Source: Chlorops oryzae (taxonomy: Eukaryota; Arthropoda; Insecta; Diptera; Chloropidae). Taken from it: 64,000 nt of DNA. The position numbers and the translations under genes were made by a program. Where the stretch lies: assembly GCA_020466095.1 (NCBI GenBank), contig CM035808.1, positions 71,789,188 to 71,853,187 on the forward strand. The letters run 5' to 3'. Positions 20,632 to 31,442 of this stretch are shown piece after piece. Within the stretch, counting starts at the first letter, position 1. Each line of letters opens with the position of its first letter. Below the pieces are notes generated by a model that saw nothing but the letters and a program-made list of their open reading frames with translations, had not been told where the DNA came from and did no database searches.

Positions 20632-20634
<3 letters not shown>
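20422..20634 (-). repeat. Right terminal inverted repeat of rosa-like element
   Basis: Inverse of 17338-17549. It is followed by TA and then by a long (TA)n run to 20681. Confidence 0.85.

Positions 20635-20681
<47 letters not shown>
20635..20681. repeat. (TA)n microsatellite
   Basis: Uninterrupted TA run abutting the right end of the rosa-like element; its first TA is the target duplication. Confidence 0.9.
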
Positions 20682-20687
<6 letters not shown>

Positions 20688-21125
20688 GCTGCACAAATGT
20701 ATATGATTTTAGTGTACACCATGTAGAGCACATTGAAATTTGAAATTCAAATGATAGGTATAGAATTTCAAAAAGTGAATGCTTTCTATTTGGATTTTAT
20801 AGAACAAATACTCTGTAACTTCTTATAGCATCAAATCAAAGTCAGTTATGATATATTAAACAAAAAGGAAGAAAATTTGTACTTCGTAAAACAAATAATT
20901 CAAATATTATCATTCTTCATAAAGAACAAGTGAAAGCATATATTTAAAAAATATAAATAATTTTTTTTTACCATTTTCATATTTTTTTAATATAAATAAA
21001 AAAAAACTGAACGAAAAACGAAAAAAAATATGTTGGAGGAAAAGAGCCTTTTCTGTTGCACGAAATTTAATAAGCTAAAAATATGCATGCTCAGCTATAA
21101 TGATAATGCAATCAATCAAATAATA

Positions 21126-21270
21126 GGGGTCTTCCCTTAAACGTGTATTTACCTCGAAAACTTCGAAAAATCGTAAATCAAGAAGGCTTAGAAATTAATG
21201 AACGAAATTTTGTATGAAAAATTTTATACGTTTACGATTTTTCAATCTTTTCACTTTTAAGGGAATACCC
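21126..21270. mobile_element. TA-flanked MITE, 145 bp
   Basis: Ends GGGGTCTTCCCTTAAACGTG and (inverted) GGGTATTCCCTTAAAAGTG, flanked by TA on both sides, with an inner inverted pair GAAAAATCGTAAA. This fits a Tc1/mariner-type MITE. Confidence 0.6.
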
Positions 21271-21443
21271 TAAAGGTTTTTGCTTTCAAGTATGGAAATA
21301 AAAAAATAAATAAAATTCATGTGTACTCATATGTATCGCACAGTATTTAAAAATGCTTTTAATTTGTTATGCAAAGTTTTTGTAAATACAAGGGAAACAA
21401 ATTTCACAATTTTCTAGATCTCAAATCAAATTTTGTATACATA

Positions 21444-22737
21444 ACAGGTTGGCTGATAAGTCCCCGGTCTAACAAAGAAAAACACATTTTTTTGTCAAAA
21501 TTCGTTTTTATTATTCAACATAGTTCCCTTCAAGAGCGATACAACGATTATAACGACCTTCCAATTTTTTGATACCATTTTGGTAGTACTCCTTCGGTTT
21601 TGCCTCAAAATAGGCCTCAGTTTCGGCGATCACCTCTTCATTGCAGCCAAATTTTTTCCCTGCGAGCATCCTTTTGAGGTCTGAGAACAAGAAAAAGTCG
21701 CTGGGGGCCAGATCTGGAGAATACGGTGGGTGGGGAAGCAATTCGAAGCCTAATTCATGAATTTTTGCCATCGTTCTCAATGACTTGTGGCACGGTGCGT
21801 TGTCTTGGTGGAACAACACTTTTTTCTTCTTCATATGGGGCCGTTTTGCCGCGATTTCGACCTTCAAACGCTCCAATAACGACATATAATAGTCACTGTT
21901 GATGGTTTTTCCCTTCTCAAGATAATCGATAAAAATTATTCCATGCCCATCCCAAAAAACAGAGGCCATTACTTTGCCAGCGGACTTTTGAGTCTTTCCA
22001 CGCTTCGGAGACGGTTCACCGATCGCTGTCCACTCAGCCGACTGTCGATTGGACTCAGGAGTGTAGTGATAGAGCCATGTTTCATCCATTGTCACATATC
22101 GATGCAAAAACTCGGGTGTATTGCGAGTTAACAGCTGCAACCACCGCTCAGAATCATCAACACATTGTTGTTTTTGGTCAAATGTGAGCTCGTGCGGCAC
22201 CCATTTTGCACAGAGCTTTTTCATATCCAAATATTGATGAATGATATGACCAACACGTTCCTTTGATATCTTTAAGGCCTCTGCTATCTCGATCAACTTC
22301 ATTTTACGGTCATTCAAAATCATTTTGTGAATTTTTTTGATGTTTTCGTCGGTAACCACCTCTTTCGGGCGTCCACTGCGTTCACCGTCCTCCGTGCTCA
22401 TTTCACCACGCTTGAATTTTGCATACCAATCAATTGTTGTTGATTTTCCTGGGGCAGAATCCGAAAACTCATTATCAAGCCAAGTTTTTGCTTCCACTGT
22501 ATTTTTTCCCTTCAGAAAACAGTATTTTATCAAAACACGAAATTCCTTTTTTTTCCATTTTTTTCACAATAACAAAAGTTGCTTCACAAAAGACGCTCTA
22601 TCTCACAAACTAATTGACTTACAGACGTCAAATTTTGACACGAATCATTTGAAGGTTGCCACTATATAAAAATAATATGCATTTAATACTAGCGACGCCA
22701 TCTATGTGTCAGACCGGGGACTTATCAGCCAACCTGT
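21444..22737 (-). mobile_element. Himar1-like irritans mariner, copy 1
   Basis: 1294 bp with ends ACAGGTTGGCTGATAAGTCC, the irritans-group end as in Himar1. TA precedes the left end; on the right the expected TA reads TT. It carries one transposase gene on the minus strand. Confidence 0.92.
21511..22558 (-). pseudogene. Mariner transposase, copy 1, early frameshift
   Basis: From the ATG at 22558 the codons after Met-Glu hit an A-run of eight, where copy 2 at 52957 has seven. The extra base throws the start out of frame; the rest, from IKYCFLKGK on, is open to the stop at 21511. All catalytic residues of a DD34D transposase are present: TMDETWLYHY, FHQDNAPCHKS and SPDLAPSDFFLF, as is the helix-turn-helix (KISKERVGHIIHQ). 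The protein would cut and rejoin the element at TA sites in the nucleus. No in-frame ATG restores the full N-terminus, so it is probably inactive unless the A-run is a sequencing error. Confidence 0.9.
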
Positions 22738-23155
22738 TTTTGCTAATTGATTTGAAAAATTAAGTTCAAGATATATTTCTATTTGAATTTAAAAAAATGC
22801 CTTGAAAGCCGTTTTAAATATATTTGTGCAGCTCTTTAATCCATATTTATAAAAAAATGTTGGGAAATATGTTTGTGTTGAACTTTCTCGGTATTGGCTG
22901 CACCGGTTTGCATGCAGTTTTTGTTTGAAAGGTGAAATCTGCCTGAATGTTTTAAGCTATATGCGGCGTTTGTGGTGTGTCGGAATTGCGCGAAAAACAA
23001 CTCTTTTCTTTTCCCATACAAGTCACAACTATTTTTAACAAAATAATCAAAGTAAATTATGTTTTTGTTTTTATATAAAGAATGAAAGTTTCTACACAAA
23101 AAGATAAATTGGATTTTTTTTTAAAATTTGAATACATTCCTGTGAAACATTCTTT
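22738..23155. other. Non-coding stretch
   Basis: AT-rich; includes the right member of the AAAGAGCTGC inverted pair. No gene is seen. Confidence 0.5.
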
Positions 23156-23605
23156 ATGGCTTGCGGCCGTCGTCGTACTGCATTGGGGCACCGTGCACCC
23201 AACGCACCATTAAATGCGGCTGCTCGAGCATTGAAAAGTGATGAACAGCGTCGTGATATAATTGCAACAGTAAGGAATAGTATGGCTCGCTTGAGAGCCT
23301 CGAGAAGGACCAGAATTGTTTTGGAATTGGTTCGGATTCAACATATAAGAAAGGGTAGATGGGAAGAGGGTGAGAGGGAGAGAGGGAGGGAGCGAGAGAG
23401 GGAGGGAGCGAGAGAGGGAGAGGGAGGGAGCGAGAGAGGGAGAGGGTGGCAGGGAATAAAAGAACGAGAGAGTAATTCTTTAATTTAGATGTGGACGGGC
23501 CAACTAGAATCAGGATCATTTTTATTTAATTTTAAACCTGTTATTCAGATTTATATAAAAAAGAACCCACAGGAAAGCGTGGATGGGCCAGCTAGTATAG
23601 TGCCC
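23156..23605 (+). mobile_element. Possible Helitron 3' remnant with GA-rich tract
   Basis: An ATG-led frame reads ALKSDEQRRDIIATVRNSMA, reminiscent of Helitron N-termini, then dissolves into a GAGGGAGCGAGA repeat (about 23365-23450). Two end-like motifs follow, GTGGACGGGCCAACTAG (23491) and GTGGATGGGCCAGCTAGT (23580), which resemble Helitron 3' ends in CTAG(T). No Rep or helicase domain is present. Weakly supported. Confidence 0.3.
23365..23450 (+). repeat. GA-rich tandem repeat
   Basis: Units of GAGGGAGCGAGAGAG and shorter GAGGGA steps. Purine-only on the plus strand. Confidence 0.85.
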
Positions 23606-23851
23606 AGCAGGCAAAATGAGCTCACAAAATTGAAAATTTCTATTGTAGCTCAAAATGAGCTTAAGAAGAGCTAAATATGAGATTGAAATTGAAAACCGAA
23701 AATCAAACTCGTTGTGATCTAATAATGAGCTCATAATGACATCAATCCTTCTTTTTTTTTTGAGCAAAAAATGACGTATTTGTGAGCTAATACTGACTGA
23801 AATGAAATTTTTTTATTTATGAACTGATAAAAGGTCCAAGGCCTTCTAGTG

Positions 23852-24998
23852 TAGGGCTGCCATAAGTCTGACTCCGCTCACCAGGACACTTTTCTCAAAA
23901 ATTTTCCACTTATAAAAAAACAACCAAAAAATTGTTTATGGATAAAGTCATCAAACATTTATTTGAAAAAAAAAATTAATAATCTTCTTAAACATTCATA
24001 TAAAAAAAAAAACTAACAATTCACTTAAACATTTATATAAAAAAAAAAAACTAACAATTCAATTAAACATTTAAATAAAAAAAAAACTAACAATTGTTGT
24101 GTCGTCTAGGGAGCGCGTCTAAGTAGCTTAACGCAAGGAATTACTCGAGACCGTTTAATATTAAATATAGCATTTATTGATTTATTTCAAAACATAAACA
24201 TTAAATCCTTAAGCTAACTTACTTTTATGAGCTATTCCCTAGCTAACACGGAGATCCACACTTCAACGTCCTGGCTCGTGAGTAGGTGCGTTAAAGTTGA
24301 GATCTACTGAATACTTCGGTTCACGGTTCTGATCGTAGTCCTCCTCCAGTGCACGAATCTCAGTTTAAATAAAGAGATATTGCTGTTCTAGCAATATCGG
24401 TTGTTGCGACACTCTTCTGGGTCATCTCGATTGTTGTTGTTGCGTGTTCCAAATATATCAGGCCGATCAGGTCAGCTTACTCATTGTTGTTGCGTGCTGC
24501 TGTTGCTTAATACCTCTAGCGTCAGCTTTATTCCAGTCTTCGCCTGCTACGTGTTGTTGTTGTTATTATTATTGGAGCAAGTCAGTATTTAAGACGATGA
24601 ACTTCTTGTGCATAGCTTATGCGACATAATTGCTGACTAGCTATTTCGGCCATTTCGTCTTGCCGCTCACTTGCCCGATCCAATCGTCTGATGTTCTTAG
24701 TACTTGCTATCATTGGCTTTGATTGTTTACGCCAGCGTTAATGTTTTATTGATTCTGAACGCCGGTGTTTTCGTTGTTGTACTTTATCGCATATCGAATT
24801 AAGGTATAAGAACTGTTTGTGCGGTTGTGACACACAACACAATTCACTTAAACATTTATATGAAAAAAGACTATTCATTTTAATATTATTATAAGTCTTA
24901 GTAGTAGACCAGGACAATTTCAGGGTAGACCAGGACACCAGGACAATTCGTGCAAAACCAGGACAAATCCTGGTAAACCAGGACGTATGGCAGCCCTA
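23852..24998. mobile_element. Non-autonomous hAT element, 8-bp duplication
   Basis: Ends TAGGGCTGCCATA(A/C)GTC in inverted orientation, flanked by TTCTAGTG at 23844-23851 and 24999-25006. The repeat word CCAGGAC is clustered near the ends, as subterminal transposase sites often are in hAT. No transposase remains. A tandem A-rich repeat (TTAAACATTTATATAAAAAA..., 23970-24090) was split by a solo LTR. Confidence 0.85.
24095..24839. repeat. Solo LTR, 745 bp, CAAT duplication
   Basis: Begins TGTTGTGTCGTCTAGG, ends GTGACACACAACA (inverted TGTTGTGT), flanked by CAAT at 24091-24094 and 24840-24843. A 4-bp duplication and TG...CA ends fit an LTR retrotransposon, most simply a gypsy type, reduced by LTR-LTR recombination. 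It contains several GTTGTTGTTG tracts and no ORF of note. Confidence 0.8.
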
Positions 24999-25006
24999 TT
25001 CTAGTG

Positions 25007-25488
25007 GAGCATATTCAAAAATTTGGCACAGTACATTTTAAGCTCGCGTTTTAAATATATATACACTTTTTAACAAAACATGCAAAGCAGTATCATTAAC
25101 AGAGGAGGTAGAGTTGACTCCATGTTTCAGAGGCAAGAGGTTCAAATCTCGGAAAAGGCATTAGATAAATATAACAAACACCGAGTAATCCGTAAGACTT
25201 ACTGCTCTCTGCTTCTTCGCTGTAGTTAAGCTAAAGTGGCGAATGTTTTCCCCAGACACTATCGTTATAGGGTTTTAAAATTGAGGCAAATAAGTACCTT
25301 AGTTCTTGCAAAAAATTCAATGCGTATAAAAGAAATTTTATTTTTAGTTTGCCTGCATGGGGAATCGAACCCACAACCTTCGAATTTAAAGTTCTTAAAT
25401 CTTATAATAACATATGAATACTTGTACAAAAATTCTTGGGGAAAGATGCATCTAACAAACAATCATATAGCCAAACTAGCATAAGACC
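25007..25488. other. Non-coding stretch with tRNA-like box B motifs
   Basis: Two sequences resemble a pol III box B: GAGGTTCAAATCTCGG near 25137 (plus) and GGTTCGATTCCCC near 25355 (minus). No complete tRNA fold was found, so at most these are SINE fragments. No gene is seen. Confidence 0.4.
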
Positions 25489-25681
25489 CATGATACAAAG
25501 AGAGCAAGATAGCGCCATTGCGGGTACCGCTTTTTTGTAGCATTCGCATTGTTGTTGTTTCCCATGCTAAAATTTAGCTGTGACGTTGGCTTAGCATGCA
25601 AAACAACAACAACGAAGCTCTCATTTTGTATTTGTGACATCATCGGGCTGAAGTGGCGCTATCTTGTTTTCTTGTATCATG
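25489..25681. mobile_element. MITE with CATGATACAAG ends (family member 2)
   Basis: 193 bp, ends CATGATACAAAGAGAGCAAG and (inverted) CATGATACAAGAAAACAAGA, flanked by the 9-bp direct repeat CATAAGACC (25480-25488, 25682-25690). A 9-bp duplication suggests the Mutator-like superfamily. Shares ends and the GATAGCGCCA block with 6773-7349. Confidence 0.8.
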
Positions 25682-25815
25682 CATAAGACCCAAATTTTAA
25701 ACAATCGCAAACTGGCAAACGTTTGGTTAATACTCAAAACAGTATTTGATATACAGACGCGAAAAACTTCACATTAAATTTAAAAACCATTGCAATTTGT
25801 TTTCGACTTGCCTAC

Positions 25816-26025
25816 GCAGCTGCAGCATTCTTCATAGTATTTTTTACCCAAACATTTTAAGCAGTCTTTACAACAGGTGCAGTTTTTCAAATCACATTTG
25901 CAAGCACTTGTAAGCATGCATTTAGAAACAATTGAGGCGCACACAACTTCATTGCACGAATTCACAGCAGGAAATTTTGCGAAGGTAGCGAGTGTGATTA
26001 CTGTTGTAAGCAAAAAATACGCCAT
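25816..26025 (-). CDS. Twisted-gastrulation-like cysteine-rich exon
   Basis: ATG at 26025 opens a hydrophobic signal peptide (MAYFLLTTVITLATFAKF) and a cysteine-dense module: CNEVVCASIVSKCMLTSACK, CDLKNCTCCKDCLKCLG, YYEECCSC. The order and spacing match the N-terminal BMP-binding domain of Twisted gastrulation/crossveinless proteins. A GT donor (TGCAGCTGC|GTAGGC) follows directly after the CSC, at 25815; beyond it the frame continues to a stop at 25780 with unrelated sequence. So this is probably exon 1 of a secreted BMP regulator, with later exons beyond an intron that contains the MITE at 25489-25681. No further exon was found to the left. It could instead be a gene fragment. It is one of very few candidate host genes in the window. 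Confidence 0.65.
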
Positions 26026-26756
26026 GGTTCCCTTCCACTTCCCTTCACAGTTTTGGTTTTTGAAAAATGTAAATACAACTGTAACAAGCACGTACCGCTG
26101 ATATTTCTTAGCAATACCAGAGGTGGGCAGCAAACGATGTCACTATCGTCAGTATCGGTGTTCTCAAATTGGAACAATTTACACTGGTTGAAAAAAAAAA
26201 CCCAACCTGAGTAGTAATTGAAAAGTTGAGGGCATATGGTAATATAGGGACACTTACAACAACAACCGAATTCCGTGGTAACCTAGTGATGCAATAATTT
26301 TTTGAGTATTCACTCAAGTAACTAAACATATTTGCGTTGAAAATTTTTTATATTTTCTTTTTAATGTTTTTTAAGTTTTTTATGATATTTTAAGAAATTC
26401 TGTACCTTTTTCATTCAGAAGAGATCCAAAAATATATAGTTTATGCATTCTATTTATTATGATATGTAATAAGTACTTGAGTCACTAGTTATGTATCGAT
26501 CAATTTTAGTTATGATATCACTGAATATTTCATATCAGCTGTTCTGTGGTGGAATTCAAACTTTTAGAGAATCGGTCATATTCGACGCATGAGTACTCTG
26601 CTTAAGCGTCTTCAATAATATGACAAAAATTGGATCTTATTATATTTAATTGTATAAAACTAACATATTTTGTTGATATATATAATGACTTCTTATCAAA
26701 AACCATTGAATAACACTTATATATATCTGATTTCTAACAAAAATTTTAGTTTATGT
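26026..26756. other. Non-coding stretch upstream of the Tsg-like exon
   Basis: AT-rich, without genes. It would contain the promoter of the exon at 26025 if that gene is active, but no motif could be assigned with confidence. Confidence 0.4.
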
Positions 26757-26767
26757 TTATATATTTA

Positions 26768-29700
26768 TTTATTTGTTAATAGTCTATGAATAACAATTCT
26801 TACAGACCACTTAGAATTAAAATTTAAAATTATATTAAGAAATAGCTTTAATCGATCTTTAGATAAACTAAAATCAAACGTAAAATTCGTAGATAAAGAG
26901 TTCCAAATCGTTAACGCCCTGTAAATAGGTGCATAAGAGACATAATTAGTACGCCTTAACTCAGTAGTGGTATTCAAGCAGGCGGGCATCTTGGGCATTT
27001 TGGGCATTTGGGCAATTTGGTTTGGATGGAAAATCGTTTCCGCAGCTGGGCAACTATTGCACATCGATTTTGATGTGCAACATTTGCCCGATTTTGTGTG
27101 CAAATGAGTGCTATGGCGACCCTACAGGGTCAAATGAGTATGAATGTATGAATAAATACAAAAGCCATGATTTATAAAGTTCAATATGTGAAAAACAAGT
27201 GAAATTGAATGAATGCCATGCATCTATTTAATAATACGACTATCGTTTTTACAAATAAATATTTTTTTTCAAAAAAATGTTTGCATCTAAATTTTTTGAT
27301 ATCAATTATATCTGCGTAATATAAATGTGAGAGACAAAACATGTATGACTGTCCGTATGGAGCTTAAAAGCAAACAGCTGTTATCGTTGAATTTTTGCAC
27401 TTGTTCTTCAGAGGGTTGTTCATGCAAAAGTGCAAAAGTTGCTAGTGCAAAATTAGCCCAATCCAATTACCCCATCTGCTTGAACACCACTAGTATAAAA
27501 CATGTCAACCTGCCTCGAACATCTAGCAGGTACGTGAAAGATAATGAAATGGAGTAGACATGGACAATCGATTTGCGCAACAACAATGTCCGCAACAAAA
27601 AGAATCGACAGCATAGAACGTCTGGTTTCAAGAGATTTTAAACCAATTAATGCGCATCGCACTTCATAAGATGGCAAATGTTCCTCACGGCTTATAGCAC
27701 GAATGGCAATACGAGAAAAAGAGATTTTGTACCTGCTCAATACGTGCAATATACGTATTGTAGTAAGGATTCCAAATCACGGACGCGTATTCTAATTTAG
27801 ATCGCACTAATGAAATACGCAAGTATAGGGATCAGAGAAATTGACACAATTTCTACGGATAAAACCCATCATTTGATAAGCCTTAGGGATAATATAGTTA
27901 ATGTGATTGAGGAATGTAAATTTGGAGCCAAAGTATACTCCCAAATCCTTAATCATATGGACTTTTTCCAGCGAAGATCCCTTAATAAGATAAGCAGTAT
28001 TAATGATAGAGTTAGATTAAGAAAACGTCGCACAGGAGCATTTTTCTAAATTGCGAAACAATTTATTGGAGGTGCACCAATCAACAATGGTTGTTAAATC
28101 CTCTTGTAAGGCAATAGGGTTACAAATTTTTTTTTTAAAGATTTTCAGATCGTCCTTAAATAATAAACACTGGGACCAATCGATTGAATTTTTGATGTCG
28201 TTTATGAATAAGACAAACAGCAATGGACCGAGAATGCTTCCTTGCGGAACACCAGACGTTGCCATAAAGGGTTCAGATTAAGCATTATCAATATTCACAA
28301 CTGAAATTCTATTAGACAAGTAAGATTGAAGCCATAGTAGGAAATTTGAATGAAAACCAATCAAAGAAAGTTTTCTTACTAGGATGTTGTGAGAAACCTT
28401 ATCAAATGCTTTACAAAAATTTGTGTAAATCACATCAACCTGGAAGCCTTGAGAAAAGGCTGAGATACAGAATTCTGAAAAAACAGTGAGATTTGTTACA
28501 GTGGACCTACCACAAACAAAACCATGTTGATGAGGTGAGATTATGCTTTTTACCGCAAAATACATTTTATTCTTAACTATCCCTTCAAAGAGCTTACTGA
28601 TAGTTGAGAGTTTTGAGATTGGTCTGTAATTAGACACTTGGTTTTTATCACCAGACTTAAAAATCGGCGAAATAACTGCCTTTTTCCAATCATCGATAAA
28701 GTTACCAGAATTTAACGAAGTGTTAAAGATTATTTTTAAAGGCATCGCGATGCTATAAGCACAATATTTAAGTATTGTGCTGCAAACACCGTCGATGTCA
28801 ATTTTGTTTGAGGTTTTCAGCTCCGATATCCCCAAAATAATATCATCATAGGTTAAAGTTAGCGACCCAAAATATATTCCTAATAAAGGATCGGGATTAT
28901 GATAAGATGAATTTAAGGGGGGTTCAAAATTAGATTAAAAAAATTTAGCAAAAAGATTGGCCGACTCTTTAGCTGATGTAGAGGTAGTACTATTGAGAAA
29001 CATAGATTTTGGAAGATTATAATTCTTTCTTTTAGAGTTTACGAAACGCCAAAACTCTTTTGGGTTCGACTTTATACTTCTTTCGAACTTTGCCACACAT
29101 ATCTTTTGAAAAGAAAGTTATCAAGGAAGTTAAATTCACGCATATAGGACCGATATTTGTAAAACATGATTGAGTTACCAGAACCAACATAATTTTGATA
29201 AAACTTATTTCTGAGATTTTTTAATTTTTTTAGCCCAGGAGTAGCCCAAGGAATTTGGTAGTTTTTATGAGCTCTGCGCGGTATAGATTCATTGAGGATA
29301 TTAGTTAGAATTGATTTAAATAACTTAAATGCATGATGAGCACTTAACGATTGCAACAAGTCAACCCAATTAATGCTATTAATTTTTAAGTTTAAAAGAT
29401 AGAAATTACAGTTACTATAATCATAATTATAAAAAATCACATTTTCATTTGCAAGAGGTAGAGAATCATAAAATTCAATCAACATTGATAACGGTATATG
29501 ATGGATAGAAGGAGATGAAATAGTAAAAGCGGGTAGATTTATTTTACAATTCATATCATTACTAGTGAAAACTAGATCTAATAATTGACCAAGCTTATTA
29601 AAAAATTTATTTATTTGCAAAAGACCAATGTCAGAAAACATATCAGTCACATACAGTTCAGAATCATCACTAGCATTAAAAGGAAAGAGACCAGCCTTGT

Positions 29701-29912
29701 TTGAAGAGAGACTCCAATTTAACTTATTCAAATTGAAATCTCCCACAACACAAACATGATCAACCTCACGCCTTAAGTCAAATGATTCAATAGAGCAAAC
29801 ATTATCAATATGACTTTTATATAATTCGAATGAACTACTTGGTGGTATATAGGAGGTAAATAAAAACAAATTATTATTTCTACCTCGAATAACCACGCAT
29901 ATTTGATCTAGT
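26768..29912 (-). pseudogene. CR1-type ORF2: endonuclease C-part, RT, C-terminal domain
   Basis: 29912-29072 gives the endonuclease end (YIPPSSSFELYKSHI, VCVVGDFNLNKLNW, SIHHIPLSM). RT blocks follow: DIDGVCSTILKYC, AVISPIFKSGDKNQVSNYRP, HQHGFVCGRSTVTNL, SGVPQGSILGPLLFVLFIND. The catalytic box reads LLFKDDLKIF where FADD is expected, the frame has a TAA between 28278 and 28265, and it drifts out of frame after 28017. The C-terminal part (CALIGLKSLETRR, HVPARCSRQVDMFY) is cut at 27495 by the 526-bp element and resumes at 26965 (ELRRTNYVSYAPIYRALTIWN). Clearly dead. Confidence 0.85.
26966..27491. mobile_element. DNA element of 526 bp in the LINE, AGT duplication
   Basis: 16-bp inverted ends AGTGGT(A/G)TTCAAGCAG and direct repeats AGT (26963-26965, 27492-27494). 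Removing it rejoins DMFY to ELRRTNY in frame. No ORF of its own is recognised; it contains GGGCATTTTGGGCATTTGGG near the left end. The superfamily is not clear from a 3-bp duplication alone. Confidence 0.7.
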
Positions 29913-29920
29913 ATAGAACC

Positions 29921-31194
29921 CAGTGGCGTAGCGAGGGGGGCGCATGGGGGTCTATCATGCACCGGGCGCTACTCGTAGGGGGGCGCCAAATGATCCTAAA
30001 GAAAAAATGAAAAATTTACCATTTCTTTTTCGGATTTGTTTATTGTTAAACAACACCTTAACACATTAACACCTTAACACAAAGACATCGATGTCCGGGC
30101 TTAGATTGGGAAAAAATGTTGCGGAAACAATTATTTTAATCTCTCATTCTTTCCCATGTAAAGAAGCTAGTGTTGAAAAATGTTTCCGAAACATCGTTTC
30201 CCAATCTAAACCCGGACATCGATGACTTTGTGTTACGAGGAGTAAGGGCTCAAATACAGTACACAAGCATTTGCACAAATCCATGAAATTTATCGATAAA
30301 TCCTCCGGCACACACGGTACAAGCCATGTACGCACAAACATGGATTTTCAGTCCGCATTCCCATCGCGGTGAAGGAACACCGGGCGGGCTATGCCAATAC
30401 GATGATTCGGGAAAATCCGAAGAAAGAAAAAGCAACAGAAATGAACTGCTCACTTGAAGCGGTCTCTCTAAATGTGCTTTAAGAATTCTTTTGTTTTGAT
30501 TTAAATCAATTCGCCCTTAGTTCTTATTTTTTTTAATTGGTAAAAAATGCATGTATAACATATTTCAAGTAATCGCCATAAAATTTTTATTTATTTAAGT
30601 TAACCTGCTTATATGTTTATATATCACGAAATCTGCCATATGCTGAAGTCTTTCGGCCATTTCGTACATGATATTAATTTTTCGCGCTTTGCACTACGAT
30701 TTGATAGCGCAAAGCGAACGTATAAAACGCATAAGCTCGTTGACGGAATCATCTGATTTTCGCTAATGCCATGTTTCCATAAATGTTTTATTTTTAGATG
30801 TTTTAGTAAAACATGTCAATAAAACACTACCGTTTCCACTAGTAATTTTTTCCAACAAATTTTGAAAGAAATAAAATTTGAATTCACTCATCGATGCCTT
30901 CACTACTTGTCTTTATCTGCTAAGTAGGCTTTTTGATATGGGCACTTTGTGTTTAATGTTTATAACGTCAGGCGAAAATTTCGCATGTCATTGTATGTAT
31001 AGCCTTACCTTTTTTTTACTAATAATAAAAGTGTTCCTTATAAAAAGTATGAAATTTATGTATCTATAACATTTTCAATATTGTTGTTTGTGCATTGTTA
31101 TAACGACCTTATCCTACTAAAGTTGGGGGGTGGAGGGAAGGGGCGCCGAAAATCTATTATGCACCGGGCGCCAGTTGGGCTCGCTACGCCACTG
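29921..31194. mobile_element. Non-autonomous hAT element, ATAGAACC duplication
   Basis: Ends CAGTGGCGTAGCGAG in inverted orientation, flanked by the perfect 8-bp repeat ATAGAACC (29913-29920, 31195-31202). A second GCACCGGGCGC block lies just inside each end. 1274 bp, no transposase. It split the endonuclease of the CR1-type LINE and contains a smaller hairpin element. Confidence 0.9.
30075..30235. repeat. Hairpin repeat inside the hAT element
   Basis: Two arms of about 55 bp starting TAACACAAAG(A/T)CATCGATG are inverted around a 45-bp loop. This is foldback/MITE-like; nested in the hAT element. Confidence 0.65.
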
Positions 31195-31202
31195 ATAGAA
31201 CC

Positions 31203-31442
31203 ATTATTTTATAGAGTAATTGCAGAAGCAGAAAAGGTGCGCTTGACTGCAATGAGTACACCCCCACCTCTACTGCGCGACAATTTAACAGTATCGCGAT
31301 CTTTCCGAAAGACTTGATAAATATTTAAGTCGAAAAACTCCTCGTCAAAAAAATTTGAAGTAAGCCATGTTTCAGTGATAACAAAAACATCAAAATTTGA
31401 GTGGGAAGTCATTGAAAAAAAGATATTAGTTTTCGTACGCAT
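31203..31442 (-). pseudogene. CR1-type endonuclease, N-terminal part
   Basis: FDVFVITETWLTSNFFDEEFF carries the conserved E-T-W-L of APE-type LINE endonucleases, followed by RSRGGGVLIAVKR. The hAT element begins right after; the domain resumes at 29912. Confidence 0.8.

Larger units (their letters stand above)
17338..20634 (-). mobile_element. Rosa-like (DD41D) Tc1/mariner element with long inverted ends
   Basis: The ends start CAGGGTGTCCCGGGAAAAAG and form inverted repeats of about 210 bp (17338-17549 and 20422-20634), flanked by TA on both sides. Between them lies a minus-strand DDE/D transposase relic, a MITE and a DINE. The distance from the second catalytic Asp (FQQDGCP) to the third (LTPLDFYVWG) is 41 residues, which is the spacing described for rosa-type elements, first known from a Ceratitis fruit fly. 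Confidence 0.85.
20682..22842. mobile_element. Possible DNA element with AAAGAGCTGCACAAAT ends
   Basis: TAAAAGAGCTGCACAAATGTAT near 20681 has an inverted partner ATATTTGTGCAGCTCTTTAA near 22821-22842. About 17 bp match. If these are ends, the mariner and a small MITE sit inside. There is no clear duplication, and apart from those insertions the content is AT-rich without genes. Confidence 0.35.

Noticed and set aside
25340..25370. Possible tRNA gene (GGTTCGATTCCCC on the minus strand)
   Set aside because: Only a box B-like T-arm is visible; no acceptor stem, D-arm or anticodon arm folds around it.
30233..30250. TTACGAGGAGTAAG shared with the BEL-1 LTR
   Set aside because: Only a 14-bp match, with no extension on either side; probably coincidence.
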